NCBI GenBank assembly: GCA_942490945.1
Contig: CALNYZ010000044.1
Coordinates: 682,001 to 746,000 of the forward strand
Reading direction: 5' to 3'
Length of the DNA stretch: 64,000 nucleotides
Source: CALNYZ01 sp942490945
GTDB lineage: Bacteria; Pseudomonadota; Gammaproteobacteria; UBA6429; Thiohalophilaceae
Made by a program: the position numbers and the translations under genes
Part shown: positions 1 to 8,271 of the stretch, in pieces
How the letters are laid out: the number at the start of each line of letters is the position of its first letter
How positions within the stretch are numbered: position 1 is the first letter of the stretch
The notes under the pieces: model-generated
Databases searched by the model: none
What the model saw: only the letters and a program-made list of their open reading frames with translations
Told to the model about the DNA's origin: nothing

Positions 1-1452
1 CGTATCAGCGAGACGAATATCACGCTGACCAATATATAGAAGTGGCACCAGGTTTGAAGTATGTGCTGTATGGGCCTGTCCGGTTTCCAGGTTGGCCATC
101 ATTTCAGCATTGCCATGGTCGGCGGTAATCAGGATATCACCACCCTGTTCCTGCACCGCATCGATTACCTGAGCCAGACATGCATCCAGAGCTTCAATCG
201 CCTTGACCGTGGCCTCAAAATTACCGGTATGGCCGACCATGTCCGGGTTCGCGTAGTTACAAATAATGACATCGTATTTGTCACTTTTAACCGCCTCGAC
301 CAGTTTCCTGGTCAATCCCGGGGCATTCATTTCTGGCTGCAAATCGTAGGTTTTCACATCCGGCGAAGGCACGAGTATACGATCTTCAAATTCAAACGGC
401 TCTTCACGACCACCATTAAAAAAGAACGTCACGTGTGCATACTTTTCCGTTTCGGCGATCCGCAGCTGGTGCATACCCAACCTCGAGACATATTCACCAA
501 AAACATTGGTCAGACGCTCGGGTGGGTAGGCAACCGGAATATCGTATTCTGAATTGTATTCGGTAAGGCTGACGAACAGGCCAAGCTTGGGATACACCTC
601 ACGTTCAAACGCGTCAAAGTCAGGTTCGATAAAGGGCCGGGTGATCTGGCGAGCACGATCAGAACGGAAATTCATGAAAATGACCACGTCACCGTCATTG
701 ATTTTAACCGGCGCTTCATTGGCAGCATGAATCGCGGTCGCTTTGACAAATTCATCTGATTCACCGCGATCATATGCCAATTCTAATGCCTGCATCGCCG
801 TCTGCGCATGGTAGTCCGCCTTGCCCTGGGTGATAACATCGTAGGCTTCCTGAATACGTGGCCAACGGTGGTCGCGATCCATAGCATAGTAACGTCCGAC
901 TACCGAGGCAATTTTACCGCCACCGAGTTCATCCAGTTTATGTTCCATTTTCGCGATGGAATCGTTGGCGCTTTTGGGTGCGGTATCGCGGCCATCCAGA
1001 AAGGCATGCAAATAAACGTCTTTGACGTCATGTTTAACGGCCAATTCCATCATGGCGTGCAAGTGTTCTTCGTGTGAATGCACACCACCGTCGGACAACA
1101 ATCCCAGCACATGCACCGCCTTGCCGGAATCGCGTGCCTGCTCTACGGCATCGACCAGCGTCTGGTTGGTAAAGAACGAGCCGGTTTTAATCGAACGGCT
1201 GACACGGGTATATTCCTGATACACCACCCGGCCGGCGCCGAGATTAAGGTGTCCCACTTCCGAATTGCCCATTTGCCCATGCGGCAAGCCGACTTCTGCG
1301 CCCGAACCGGTGATCAAGGTATGCGGGCAGCTCGCCCAATACTTGTCCCAGGTGGGTTTGTTGGCAGAATATATGGCATTGTTGGCGGGATTTTCGGAAT
1401 AGCCCCAGCCATCCAGGACAATCAGTAACATGGGTTTGGCGTGTGACGACAT
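1..1452 (-). CDS. gpmI: 2,3-bisphosphoglycerate-independent phosphoglycerate mutase (3' end beyond window)
   Basis: Cytosolic glycolytic/gluconeogenic enzyme that interconverts 3- and 2-phosphoglycerate using two Mn2+ ions. 484 codons are present and the frame is still open at base 1; the family is about 510 aa, so only about 25 C-terminal residues are missing. Visible motifs: N-terminal metal-binding LLIVLDGWGYS, the phosphoserine-bearing MGNSEVGHLNLGAGR, FLDGRDTAP, NFRSDRARQ, and ADHGNAEMM near the C-terminus. The ATG at 1452 is preferred; another in-frame ATG lies at 1431 just before the conserved LLIVLDGWG. Divergent from the ArsR-like gene, as gpmI is divergent from the yibN cluster in enterobacteria. 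Confidence 0.96.
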   Translation of the reverse strand, partial: MSSHAKPMLLIVLDGWGYSENPANNAIYSANKPTWDKYWASCPHTLITGSGAEVGLPHGQMGNSEVGHLNLGAGRVVYQEYTRVSRSIKTGSFFTNQTLVDAVEQARDSGKAVHVLGLLSDGGVHSHEEHLHAMMELAVKHDVKDVYLHAFLDGRDTAPKSANDSIAKMEHKLDELGGGKIASVVGRYYAMDRDHRWPRIQEAYDVITQGKADYHAQTAMQALELAYDRGESDEFVKATAIHAANEAPVKINDGDVVIFMNFRSDRARQITRPFIEPDFDAFEREVYPKLGLFVSLTEYNSEYDIPVAYPPERLTNVFGEYVSRLGMHQLRIAETEKYAHVTFFFNGGREEPFEFEDRILVPSPDVKTYDLQPEMNAPGLTRKLVEAVKSDKYDVIICNYANPDMVGHTGNFEATVKAIEALDACLAQVIDAVQEQGGDILITADHGNAEMMANLETGQAHTAHTSNLVPLLYIGQRDIRLADT

Positions 1453-1754
1453 AATATTTAGTGTATTTGACTCATTTATTTATGCATTTATTAGACTGTG
1501 TCTAATATATAGGGGGCAAAAGCGCCATTTGCAATCAATCTGGCCTGCCAAAATTCCGTTTTTGCGCTGCGAAAACACGAAAATCGTTATATTTCACAGT
1601 ATAAGTAAAATTTGTGGAATTTGATGGCGCAAAGCCTTCTCAAACGGTACATAATTGTATAATGTTTTAATAATAAAGGCAGTACGCTAAATAATAAAAT
1701 TATGAAATAATTCTCTATGCTGAAAAGCAATAACTATATAAGGCAGGTTAGGCG
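1453..1754. promoter_or_regulatory. Divergent intergenic region with palindrome TATTAGAC-TGT-GTCTAATA
   Basis: About 300 AT-rich bases between gpmI and the ArsR-like gene must hold both promoters. At 1489-1507 there is a perfect inverted repeat, TATTAGAC and GTCTAATA separated by TGT, 37 bp upstream of gpmI. Its size and symmetry are those of an ArsR-family operator, but it is far (about 250 bp) from the regulator gene itself. No run of T follows on either strand, so a terminator is unlikely. The rest of the region shows no gene. Confidence 0.45.
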
Positions 1755-2081
1755 ATGAATGATGAATCCGCGACTTTACTAACACGCGATGAAGATATCG
1801 ACCGTGCTTCCCGTTCCTTAAAAGCAATGTCACACCCACTGCGTCTGAAAATCCTTTGTACACTTGGGGACAAGGAAATCAGCGTACAGGATATTGTTGA
1901 ACATGTGGGGACTTCGCAAAGCAATATTTCACAGCATCTCGCCATCTTGCGCGACAAAGGCATACTTGATTCCCGTAAGGATGCCAACCGGGTTTACTAT
2001 CGCGTTGAAGATCAACGCACCTTGCGACTGATATCCATGATGCGCGAAGTGTTTTGTAGTGCGGATTTACTGGAAACCTGA
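1755..2081 (+). CDS. ArsR-family regulator, SqrR/BigR-like (predicted persulfide sensor)
   Basis: 108-aa winged-helix DNA-binding repressor. The recognition helix region reads VGTSQSNISQHLAILRDKG (residues 51-69), typical of HTH_5. It lacks the ELCVCDL metal site of arsenic and cadmium sensors. It has exactly two cysteines, C35 in the motif KILCTLGD and C101 in VFCSADL, 66 residues apart. That is the spacing of the two reactive cysteines in SqrR (C41/C107) and BigR, which respond to sulfane sulfur. The genes downstream (rhodanese, glutaredoxin, DsrE-like, thioredoxin) fit this role. The ATG at 1755 follows AGGCAGGTTAGGCG. Regulator family is certain; the ligand is inference. Confidence 0.85.
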   Translation: MNDESATLLTRDEDIDRASRSLKAMSHPLRLKILCTLGDKEISVQDIVEHVGTSQSNISQHLAILRDKGILDSRKDANRVYYRVEDQRTLRLISMMREVFCSADLLET

Positions 2082-2191
2082 TGGTGACCTGAAGCCCTTG
2101 AAACCAGTGTTTTAAGTCCCATCATCTGTATTAATTTGTACCTGTCAGGCCACATGCCTGACACGATTTTATTAAAGAGCAACGCGTTTAC

Positions 2192-2617
2192 ATGCAAGAA
2201 TATTATCAGTTCATTGGCAACCATCCCTATTTGTTCATCGGTCTCGGCATTATCCTGGTACTGCTGTTCTTTAACCTGTTCGGAGCAAAATTAAGCGGCT
2301 ACCAGTCTGCCTCACCGGCAGATGCAACCATGTTAATTAACCGCGAAGATGCCGTGTTCGTTGATGTGCGCACTGATGCCGAATTTCGTGACGGGCATAT
2401 TGTCAACGCCATTAATATTCCACAATCGAATCTGCCGAACCGCATCAATGAGCTGGAAAAATACAAAAACAAGCCCATTATCCTGGGCTGCAAGAGTGGT
2501 AATCGATCCGGTGCGGCATGCAGCCTGTTAAAAAAACAGGGTTTTGAACATGTTTATAACCTGAGCGGTGGTATTCTTGCCTGGCAAAATGCCAACCTGC
2601 CAACTACCCGTAAATAA
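2192..2617 (+). CDS. yibN: Membrane-anchored rhodanese (YibN-like)
   Basis: 141 aa. One N-terminal membrane helix (about residues 13-30) is followed by a single rhodanese domain facing the cytosol or periplasm. VFVDVRTDAEFRDGHI is the CH2A-type motif, and the active-site loop is GCKSGNRSG with catalytic C100. It would accept and transfer sulfane sulfur. The N-terminus MQEYYQFIGNHP resembles that of E. coli YibN, and the order yibN-grxC-secB-gpsA is conserved. E. coli YibN has lost the cysteine loop; this one retains it, so it is probably catalytically active. It lies 110 bp after the SqrR-like regulator. Confidence 0.9.
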   Translation: MQEYYQFIGNHPYLFIGLGIILVLLFFNLFGAKLSGYQSASPADATMLINREDAVFVDVRTDAEFRDGHIVNAINIPQSNLPNRINELEKYKNKPIILGCKSGNRSGAACSLLKKQGFEHVYNLSGGILAWQNANLPTTRK

Positions 2618-2734
2618 TGGCCCGTAAGTAAATCCTGAATGATTCGTCGCGCACAATATTTATATTGTCAATGATATATATTTCTGTCGGATTTAAACCA
2701 ACAACCTCATTAACAACCACGTGAAAGAAATAAC

Positions 2735-2989
2735 ATGAAAGACATCACCATATATACATCACAGTTTTGTGGCTATTGCACCCGCGCCAAAATGTTACTT
2801 GAACGCAAGGGTGCACCATATAAAGAAATTCGAATAGACCGTGAACCCGAGGAACGCCAAAAAATGGTGCAATTAACCGGTGGGCGTACCAGTGTTCCAC
2901 AAATTTTCATTGGCGATGAACATATCGGCGGCAGTGATGACCTGTATGCACTGGAAGCACAGGGAAACCTGGATGCCAAACTGGGCTAG
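2735..2989 (+). CDS. grxC: Glutaredoxin 3
   Basis: 84-aa dithiol glutaredoxin, a glutathione-dependent disulfide and mixed-disulfide reductase of the cytosol. Active site is CGYC at residues 12-15 (family usual CPYC; the second residue is Gly rather than Pro). The TSVPQIFIG segment carries the cis-proline, and GGSDDL is the glutathione-binding loop. Length equals E. coli GrxC. It follows yibN by about 115 bp and precedes the secreted DsrE-like gene. Confidence 0.93.
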   Translation: MKDITIYTSQFCGYCTRAKMLLERKGAPYKEIRIDREPEERQKMVQLTGGRTSVPQIFIGDEHIGGSDDLYALEAQGNLDAKLG

Positions 2990-3144
2990 CAGACTCTTTA
3001 TAACAAAGTATCAACTCCATTTTTAAGCTGTTTTTAATACGCATCTGGATTTGATCCGGATCACATAAACAACTTTCAAATTAAAGCAGCGCGTGTGTTT
3101 TTCCGATATGAACTATGTTGTTCACATCTAGCCGGGGGAATTCC

Positions 3145-3582
3145 ATGCGGACGTTTCAGGTTTCGTTGTTAGTGCTGTTGGCCTTATTTTCATTCAGCTC
3201 GTTCAGCCTTGACACTGTACCCCTTAAAAAAAATCAAAAGCTCAATATCGTCATTCATGTGACGGAAAGTCACGGCGGACATTATCGTGCGGCGCTGAAT
3301 TATGCCCACATCATCCGTGACACCTATGGCAAGGACAACGTCAATATCGAAGTCGTGGCCAATGGACCCGGTATAGGACTGGTTAACTCCAATAACAGGT
3401 ACACTGCCAACATCAAAAAATTAATGCATGACGGAGTGCGTTTTTCCGCCTGTAATACCACCGCAAAATTTATGCGCGAAAACCAGGAACTGCCCATTAT
3501 CGAAAATGTACAATTTGTCCCTTATGGCGTGGTGCACGTACTTGAATTGCAACGCAAGGGTTACCTGTACTTACGACCCTGA
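3145..3582 (+). CDS. Secreted DsrE/DsrF-like protein
   Basis: 145 aa from the ATG at 3145, chosen because GGGGGAA lies at 3134-3140 just upstream and the protein then starts with a clean signal peptide (MRTFQVSLLVLLALFSFSSF). An earlier ATG at 3115 would add ten residues without a ribosome-binding site. The mature part reads like the DsrE/F fold: KLNIVIHVTES, NIEVVANGPGIGL, and FSACNTTAKFM with one conserved cysteine in the position where DsrE-like sulfur carriers bind persulfide. Likely a periplasmic sulfur-handling protein; substrate unknown. It interrupts the usual grxC-secB adjacency. Confidence 0.75.
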   Translation: MRTFQVSLLVLLALFSFSSFSLDTVPLKKNQKLNIVIHVTESHGGHYRAALNYAHIIRDTYGKDNVNIEVVANGPGIGLVNSNNRYTANIKKLMHDGVRFSACNTTAKFMRENQELPIIENVQFVPYGVVHVLELQRKGYLYLRP

Positions 3583-3641
3583 TCGCACCTCATTTTCATT
3601 TCTCGCTTGAACTCTAATCAGGCAATCCATATATAACTGAC

Positions 3642-4076
3642 ATGAGTGATGCCCTACATATCGTTTGCCCACACTGTGGTGGTATAAATCGCCTGCCGGC
3701 CAGCAAACTGGCAGCCGCGCCCAAATGTGGCAAATGCCAGGCGCCGCTTTTTACTGCAGCACCTGTGGAATTAAACGCAGGAAATTTTCAACGCCACATT
3801 ACCCGTAGTGATATTCCCGTGCTGGTAGATTTCTGGGCACCCTGGTGTGGCCCCTGCAAAATGATGGCACCCGTTTTTCAACAGGCCGCGGCACAACTCG
3901 AGCCACGCATGCGACTGGCCAAGGTCAACACCGAGACAGAACAACAACTTGCCCAGCAGCACCAGATTCGCAGCATTCCCACGCTGGCAGTCTTCAAACA
4001 AGGCCGCGAAATTGCGCGCCAGCCCGGTGCAATGGATCTCGCCAATCTGCGCCGCTGGGCACAACAATACTGCTAA
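3642..4076 (+). CDS. trxC: Thioredoxin 2 (zinc-binding)
   Basis: 144-aa cytosolic thioredoxin with an N-terminal zinc ribbon (CPHC at 9-12 and CGKC at about 29-32) followed by the thioredoxin fold. Active site WCGPCKMM, cis-proline in IRSIPTLAVF. E. coli TrxC is 139 aa with the same architecture. It reduces protein disulfides and is often tied to oxidative stress. Placement next to rhodanese and glutaredoxin supports a thiol-relay cluster. ATG at 3642. Confidence 0.93.
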   Translation: MSDALHIVCPHCGGINRLPASKLAAAPKCGKCQAPLFTAAPVELNAGNFQRHITRSDIPVLVDFWAPWCGPCKMMAPVFQQAAAQLEPRMRLAKVNTETEQQLAQQHQIRSIPTLAVFKQGREIARQPGAMDLANLRRWAQQYC

Positions 4077-4236
4077 TTTTCACCTCTCTCACTAGAATTA
4101 ACGGCGCTTGATAGTATCAACGTTGTTTTGAAACCTGACTAAATTAAATGCCTGTTGAATTAAATACCTGCAGACTCAGGCTGTATTTGCTACCATACGC
4201 CTCTTTTTTAGCCAAATAGTCGCACAGGATTTTACG

Positions 4237-4722
4237 ATGTCAGAAAAAATAACAAACGACCACATTGCCGTAAATACAGAAGAAGGCCAGATACTGAATT
4301 TACATAAAATTTACATCAAGGATATGTCGTTTGAATCTCCCAATACACCGATGGTGTTTATGGATGAGTGGGACCCAGAGGCCAAGTTCGATATGCAAAC
4401 CAATGTGGGTCAGTTACCCAATGGCCATTTTGATGTCACCCTGCATCTCACCCTGACCGTGAAGAACAAGGACAAAACCGCTTACCTTGTTGAAGTCATG
4501 CAAGCCGGCATTTTCGAACTGGTTGGCTACACGGAAGATGAAGCAAAACATATTCTCGGCAGTTTTGCGCCTTCGACACTGTATCCCTATGCGCGGCAAC
4601 AGATCAGTAACCTCACACTGGATGGCGGATTTGCACCGTATCTGGTTGCGCCGGTTAATTTTGACAGACTGTTCCACGACTATCTGAAGGAACAGGAAAA
4701 CAAAATCGCCGCGGCAGAATAA
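4237..4722 (+). CDS. secB: Protein-export chaperone SecB
   Basis: 161-aa tetrameric chaperone that keeps preproteins unfolded and delivers them to SecA. Recognisable core: LNLHKIYIKDMSFESPNTP near residues 20-38, QVxLHLTLTV-type strands (DVTLHLTLTVKNKD), QAGIFEL, and APSTLYPYARQQISNL followed by GGFAPYLVAPVNFDRLF. Length matches the family (155-165 aa). It is followed by gpsA after 23 bp, the same order as in enterobacteria. Confidence 0.97.
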   Translation: MSEKITNDHIAVNTEEGQILNLHKIYIKDMSFESPNTPMVFMDEWDPEAKFDMQTNVGQLPNGHFDVTLHLTLTVKNKDKTAYLVEVMQAGIFELVGYTEDEAKHILGSFAPSTLYPYARQQISNLTLDGGFAPYLVAPVNFDRLFHDYLKEQENKIAAAE

Positions 4723-4745
4723 ATTACCGTTCGCATTCAACACGG

Positions 4746-5750
4746 ATGAATAAAGTTAAACTGACAATTGCTGTTTTGGGCGCCGGTTCCTGGGGCAATG
4801 CCCTGGCGATTCTGCTCAGTCGCAACGGTCACAATGTACGCCTGTGGACACATCGACAGGCACATGTCGATGAGCTGATCGCCAACAAGCAAAACAAACG
4901 CTACTTGCCCGGCATTACCTTACCCGACATGCTCATCACCGCCGACATGGCGCAGGCCGTAACAGGCGCGGATGTCGTGCTATTGGTCGTACCGAGTCAT
5001 GTATTCCGCCAGACGATTTCAGTACTAAGTCCGCTACTCACCGCAACACAAAAACTCGCCTGGGGCAGTAAAGGTTTTGAACACGCCAGTGGCAAGTTAT
5101 TGCATAAACAAATTCAGGAAGAATTGCCGAACCATAAGTTTGCAGTAGTATCCGGCCCAACCTTTGCTAATGAAGTCGCACAAGGTTTACCCGGTGCAGT
5201 GACCGTTGCGTCCAGCGATAATGACTATGCCATGTTGCTGGCAAGTGCGCTGCATAATGGTTACTTTCGTGCCTACACCGGTAATGATGTCATCGGGGTT
5301 GAAGTCGGTGGCGCAGTGAAAAATGTCATGGCGATCGCCGCCGGCATTGCCGACGGCCTGGGCTTTGGCGCCAATACCCGCGCCGCCTTAATCTCCCGTG
5401 CGCTGGCAGAAATCATGCGCCTCGGATTGGCACTCGGTGCGCAACAGGAAACGTTCATGGGACTAACCTGTCTGGGTGATCTTGTCCTGACGTGTTCGGA
5501 TGATCAATCACGCAACCGTCGACTCGGGCTGGCGTTAGGGCAGGGCAAAACACAACAACAGGCACTGCAGGAAATTAATCAAACCGTTGAGGGTATTAAC
5601 ACTGCCATAGAAGTTTTTCATCTCGCACAAAAACATAATGTCGACATGCCCATTAGCGAACAGGTGTATTACGTCCTGCACGAACATCTCGATCCGAAAC
5701 TCGCCGCGCAAAATTTACTCGAACGCGCGGTGCGTAGTGAGTTGGATTGA
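4746..5750 (+). CDS. gpsA: NAD(P)+ glycerol-3-phosphate dehydrogenase
   Basis: 334-aa cytosolic enzyme that reduces dihydroxyacetone phosphate to sn-glycerol-3-phosphate for phospholipid synthesis. The N-terminal Rossmann motif is VLGAGSWGNALA; other family segments are LWTHRQ, VVPSHVFR, WGSKGFE, SGPTFANEVA, GVEVGGAVKNVMAIAAGIADGLGFGANTRAALI with the catalytic lysine, and LTCLGDLVLTCSDDQSRNRRLG. ATG at 4746 is preceded by CACGG and probably relies on coupling to secB. Confidence 0.97.
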   Translation: MNKVKLTIAVLGAGSWGNALAILLSRNGHNVRLWTHRQAHVDELIANKQNKRYLPGITLPDMLITADMAQAVTGADVVLLVVPSHVFRQTISVLSPLLTATQKLAWGSKGFEHASGKLLHKQIQEELPNHKFAVVSGPTFANEVAQGLPGAVTVASSDNDYAMLLASALHNGYFRAYTGNDVIGVEVGGAVKNVMAIAAGIADGLGFGANTRAALISRALAEIMRLGLALGAQQETFMGLTCLGDLVLTCSDDQSRNRRLGLALGQGKTQQQALQEINQTVEGINTAIEVFHLAQKHNVDMPISEQVYYVLHEHLDPKLAAQNLLERAVRSELD

Positions 5751-6269
5751 GTGAGCTGGATTAATCAAGTTGTAATCGATACGTTAGATGAAACGTACTG
5801 AATTAAATGATGCACTACTGTTTTGACCGGTAATAATCTATAGCAACCATCATCGCGCACCTTCAAGCAAATACTCACAACTCACCGTCATTCCGGCCAG
5901 GTGCGGAGCACGCGAGCCGGAAACGCCCGACGAAAATTTAAATCTTGAATTGTCGCCCTCACTAAACACGTGCAATACAAAGCAACAATCAGGGCGCTCC
6001 TTTAAAGCAAGCACGGCTCATCGTCATTCGGGCCAAGTGCGGAGCACACGAGCCGGAATCTCCTGACGTAAATTTATTTCTTGAATTGTCGCGCTTGCGA
6101 AAGTGCACTGCGTGCCAGTAACTCATCCGTTGCCAGACCTTCTGCGCAGATATTTATGCGACGGGCAAGCGCCGACGGCGGACGTCGGATGAGACGACAA
6201 TGACAGGGCGGCCTCGACCCAATCTATCGGATTCTGATCCCACTATTCAGGTCATTCAACCCTTAACAG
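5751..6269. repeat. REP-containing intergenic region (two REP copies, 136 bp apart)
   Basis: About 500 bases without a gene. Two copies of a palindromic repeat start at 5886 and 6022 with the same phrase, CGTCATTC(C/G)GGCCA, about 20 bases, then CGAGCCGGAA. Each is followed by similar sequence (AAATTTA ... CTTGAATTGTCGC), so the repeat and its flank were duplicated together with 136-bp spacing and have since diverged. A third, degraded end (GATGAGACGACAATGACAG) occurs near 6188-6206. The same REP family fills the MSHA operon further on. Confidence 0.75.
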
Positions 6270-6769
6270 ATCAGCATTGCCTTTTGGGAGGAACGTTATC
6301 ATGCAACGGCAGTTGATACCGAAGAGTATCTCGCCCGCTGTATGACCTACATCGATTTAAATATGGTACGAGCTGGTGTCGTTAAGCATCCATCAGAATG
6401 GAATGTTTGCGGTTATCGTGAAATTCAAAATCCACCACTTCGTTATCGCGTAATAGACATGGCAGTCTTATTGGACGTGTTTGGTTTTGCATCGATAGAG
6501 CAACTTAACTCATCCTGTCGAGACTGGGTGGAAGCGGAGCTCAAATCAAGTTATCAGTGCGTGACTGTATGTGGACAGAAAATCTGGTGGTGGACCGACA
6601 AGACTTTATCGAGGATATAAAAGAAAAACTTGGCGTAAAGGCGAAGCATCGAGAAATTATAGAAAATGACGGTGTGCATATGCTCAAGGAACCGTTCTTA
6701 CCTTATATAGGTCATTTAGAGCCAAAAATGATGATTCTAAGCGGTGAGAATACGGTCCAATTGGAATAA
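6270..6769 (+). pseudogene. Broken REP-associated (IS200-like Y1) transposase
   Basis: Only the C-terminal half of a Y1/RAYT-type transposase is present. Translation from about 6282 gives FWEERYHATAVDTEEYL, then RCMTYIDLNMVRAGVVKHP (compare CMRYIELNPLRANMVKHP in the intact gene at 8532). The frame then breaks near 6552-6560: the continuation WTENLVVDRQDFIEDIKEK is in another frame, ending at 6769. The N-terminal HUH part is missing. A degraded remnant lying directly beside two REP copies. Confidence 0.75.
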
Positions 6770-6819
6770 ACTTTTTGTAAAACAATATGTTGTGTAGGTC
6801 CGACCCGATCATGAAGGCT

Positions 6820-6865
6820 ATTGGGTATTATCGGGTATAATCAGGTGCGAGAATCGGGTATGATC
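6820..6865 (+). promoter_or_regulatory. Three iterated 13-bp repeats upstream of the Fic gene
   Basis: Three copies of AT(T/C)GGGTAT(T/A/G)ATC start at 6820, 6830 and 6853. The first two overlap and are spaced by 10 bp (one helical turn), the third by 23 bp. They lie 20-65 bp before the Fic start codon, in the promoter zone. Since the Fic protein has a C-terminal winged helix, autoregulation through these iterons is a reasonable inference. Confidence 0.6.
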
Positions 6866-6884
6866 CATGGAAAATGAGGTATGA

Positions 6885-7934
6885 ATGAAAGAGCCGCACA
6901 TCACCGTTGGGCAGGATATTTTGCAGCTTATCGCCGAAATCGATGAGTTCAAAGGCCAATGGCAGGCATTAAAATCACTCTCGCCAGAACGCTTACAGCA
7001 TTTACGCAAGGTCGCGACGATTGAAAGTGTTGGGTCGTCTACAAGGATTGAAGGGGCGAAGCTCTCCGATGTGCAGGTGGAAACGCTGCTTTCAAACCTC
7101 GGATCAACATCATTTAAAACCCGCGATGAGCAGGAAGTGGCAGGCTATGCCGAAGCGATGGATTTGGTGTTTCAAGCCTATGAAGACCTGCATCTTACCG
7201 AAAACCATATCCGTCAATTACACCAGACTTTGCTGCGCCATAGTACCAAGGATGACCGGCATCGCGGCGCTTACAAAACACTCGCTAACCATGTGGTGGC
7301 AAAGGACGCTGATGGACGTGAAATCGGTGTGGTGTTTGAAACGGCAACGCCATTTGATACACCCAGAGAAATGGAAGAGTTGGTGAGGTGGGCAGCCAAA
7401 GCCTTTGATGAATCGGCGATGCACCCGCTGCTTATCATCGCTGTTTTCAATGTCGTGTTTTTGGCTGTCCATCCGTTTCAGGATGGTAATGGCAGGCTAT
7501 CGCGCATTCTGACCACATTGCTGTTATTGCGTGCTGGTTATGAATATGTGCCTTATGCCTCATTGGAAAGTATTGTTGAAGACAATAAAGACCTTTACTA
7601 CAAGGCGCTTCGTCGTACCCAAACGACGCTCAGTGATGATGCGCCAGATTGGGCACCCTGGTTAGGCTTTTTCCTGCGTTGCTTGAAAAAACAAAAGGCC
7701 AATCTTGCCATTAAGGTCGCGCAGGAAAAGAGCGCCAGTGATAGTTCATTACCATCGCTCTCTGTTCAGGTGCTCAAACTCTTGAGGGAGCACGAGCGTT
7801 TAACGATTGCACAAATGGTGGCGTTCACAGGGGCGAACCAAAACACGTTGAAAGTCAGGTTGCGTGAGCTGGTCAATGAGGGCCGTATCCAGCGATACGG
7901 GAAAGCACGCGCAACCTGGTACAGCATCGCTTGA
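6885..7934 (+). CDS. Fic-domain AMPylase with C-terminal winged helix
   Basis: 349 aa. The Fic core motif HPFQDGNGR (from residue 196) carries catalytic His and the phosphate-binding loop, so transfer of AMP (or another nucleotide) to a hydroxyl side chain is expected. An autoinhibitory (S/T)xxxE(G/N) motif occurs N-terminally as STRIEG (residues 52-57), so this is a class II Fic protein that regulates itself. Residues about 285-349 form a winged-helix domain (VQVLKLLREHERLTIAQMV ... LKVRLRELVNEGRI). ATG at 6885. Such genes often sit beside restriction-modification genes, which agrees with the methylase remnant directly downstream. Target unknown. Confidence 0.93.
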   Translation: MKEPHITVGQDILQLIAEIDEFKGQWQALKSLSPERLQHLRKVATIESVGSSTRIEGAKLSDVQVETLLSNLGSTSFKTRDEQEVAGYAEAMDLVFQAYEDLHLTENHIRQLHQTLLRHSTKDDRHRGAYKTLANHVVAKDADGREIGVVFETATPFDTPREMEELVRWAAKAFDESAMHPLLIIAVFNVVFLAVHPFQDGNGRLSRILTTLLLLRAGYEYVPYASLESIVEDNKDLYYKALRRTQTTLSDDAPDWAPWLGFFLRCLKKQKANLAIKVAQEKSASDSSLPSLSVQVLKLLREHERLTIAQMVAFTGANQNTLKVRLRELVNEGRIQRYGKARATWYSIA

Positions 7935-7958
7935 ATAAGCAAGCAGGATAAGGTTCAT

Positions 7959-8047
7959 TGAACCCAGTTGAGATAGAAGAAGCAATATCACTATTAGCCG
8001 AGCAAGAATTTGATGCGGCGAACTTCCCCTATGCCTTTCTAAAATAA
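7959..8047 (+). pseudogene. N-terminal remnant of a MmeI-like DNA methylase
   Basis: After a TTG at 7959 preceded by AGGATAAGG, the frame reads LNPVEIE, and after a one-base slip near 7979 continues as AISLLAEQEFDAANFPYAFLK to a stop at 8047. This phrase resembles the extreme N-terminus of large class I DNA methyltransferases of the MmeI/type IIL kind, from memory of that family. Everything beyond FLK is missing: RAYT-associated repeats begin right there. A decayed, element-truncated gene whose partner Fic gene survives. Confidence 0.45.
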
Positions 8048-8271
8048 ACCGTAAAATAAACCGGGTCAGTAAACCGGGTCAGAGAGGAATTGATTCTAAT
8101 ATTCGCCATGATTAAAGGAATAAACCGGGTCAGAGAGGAATTGATTCTAATATTCGCCATGATTAAAGGAATAAACCGGGTAGGAATAAACCGGGTCAGA
8201 GAGGAATTGATTCTAATATTCGCCATGATTAATATACTTCATTTATAAATCAATCTTACAAGGATGTAACG
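8048..8271 (+). repeat. Array of RAYT-associated repeats
   Basis: Three copies of a unit beginning AACCGGGTCAGAGAGG and continuing to ATTCGCCATGATTAA start at 8072, 8123 and 8189, with partial copies (AAACCGGGTCAG) at 8048-8071 and near 8173. A fourth full copy is at 8449, and an inverted copy lies beyond the transposase at 9263-9297. These are the terminal sequences of the RAYT element, multiplied at its left end. Confidence 0.8.

Noticed and set aside
61..1428. Several plus-strand frames over the first 1.4 kb
   Set aside because: They are antisense to gpmI, whose minus-strand frame is continuous with all family motifs.
3115..3144. Upstream start for the DsrE-like gene
   Set aside because: No ribosome-binding site, and it would put ten polar residues before the signal peptide; GGGGG is placed for the ATG at 3145.
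8029..8226. Minus-strand frame made of repeated INSSLTRFIP-like phrases
   Set aside because: It is only the translation of the RAYT end repeats.
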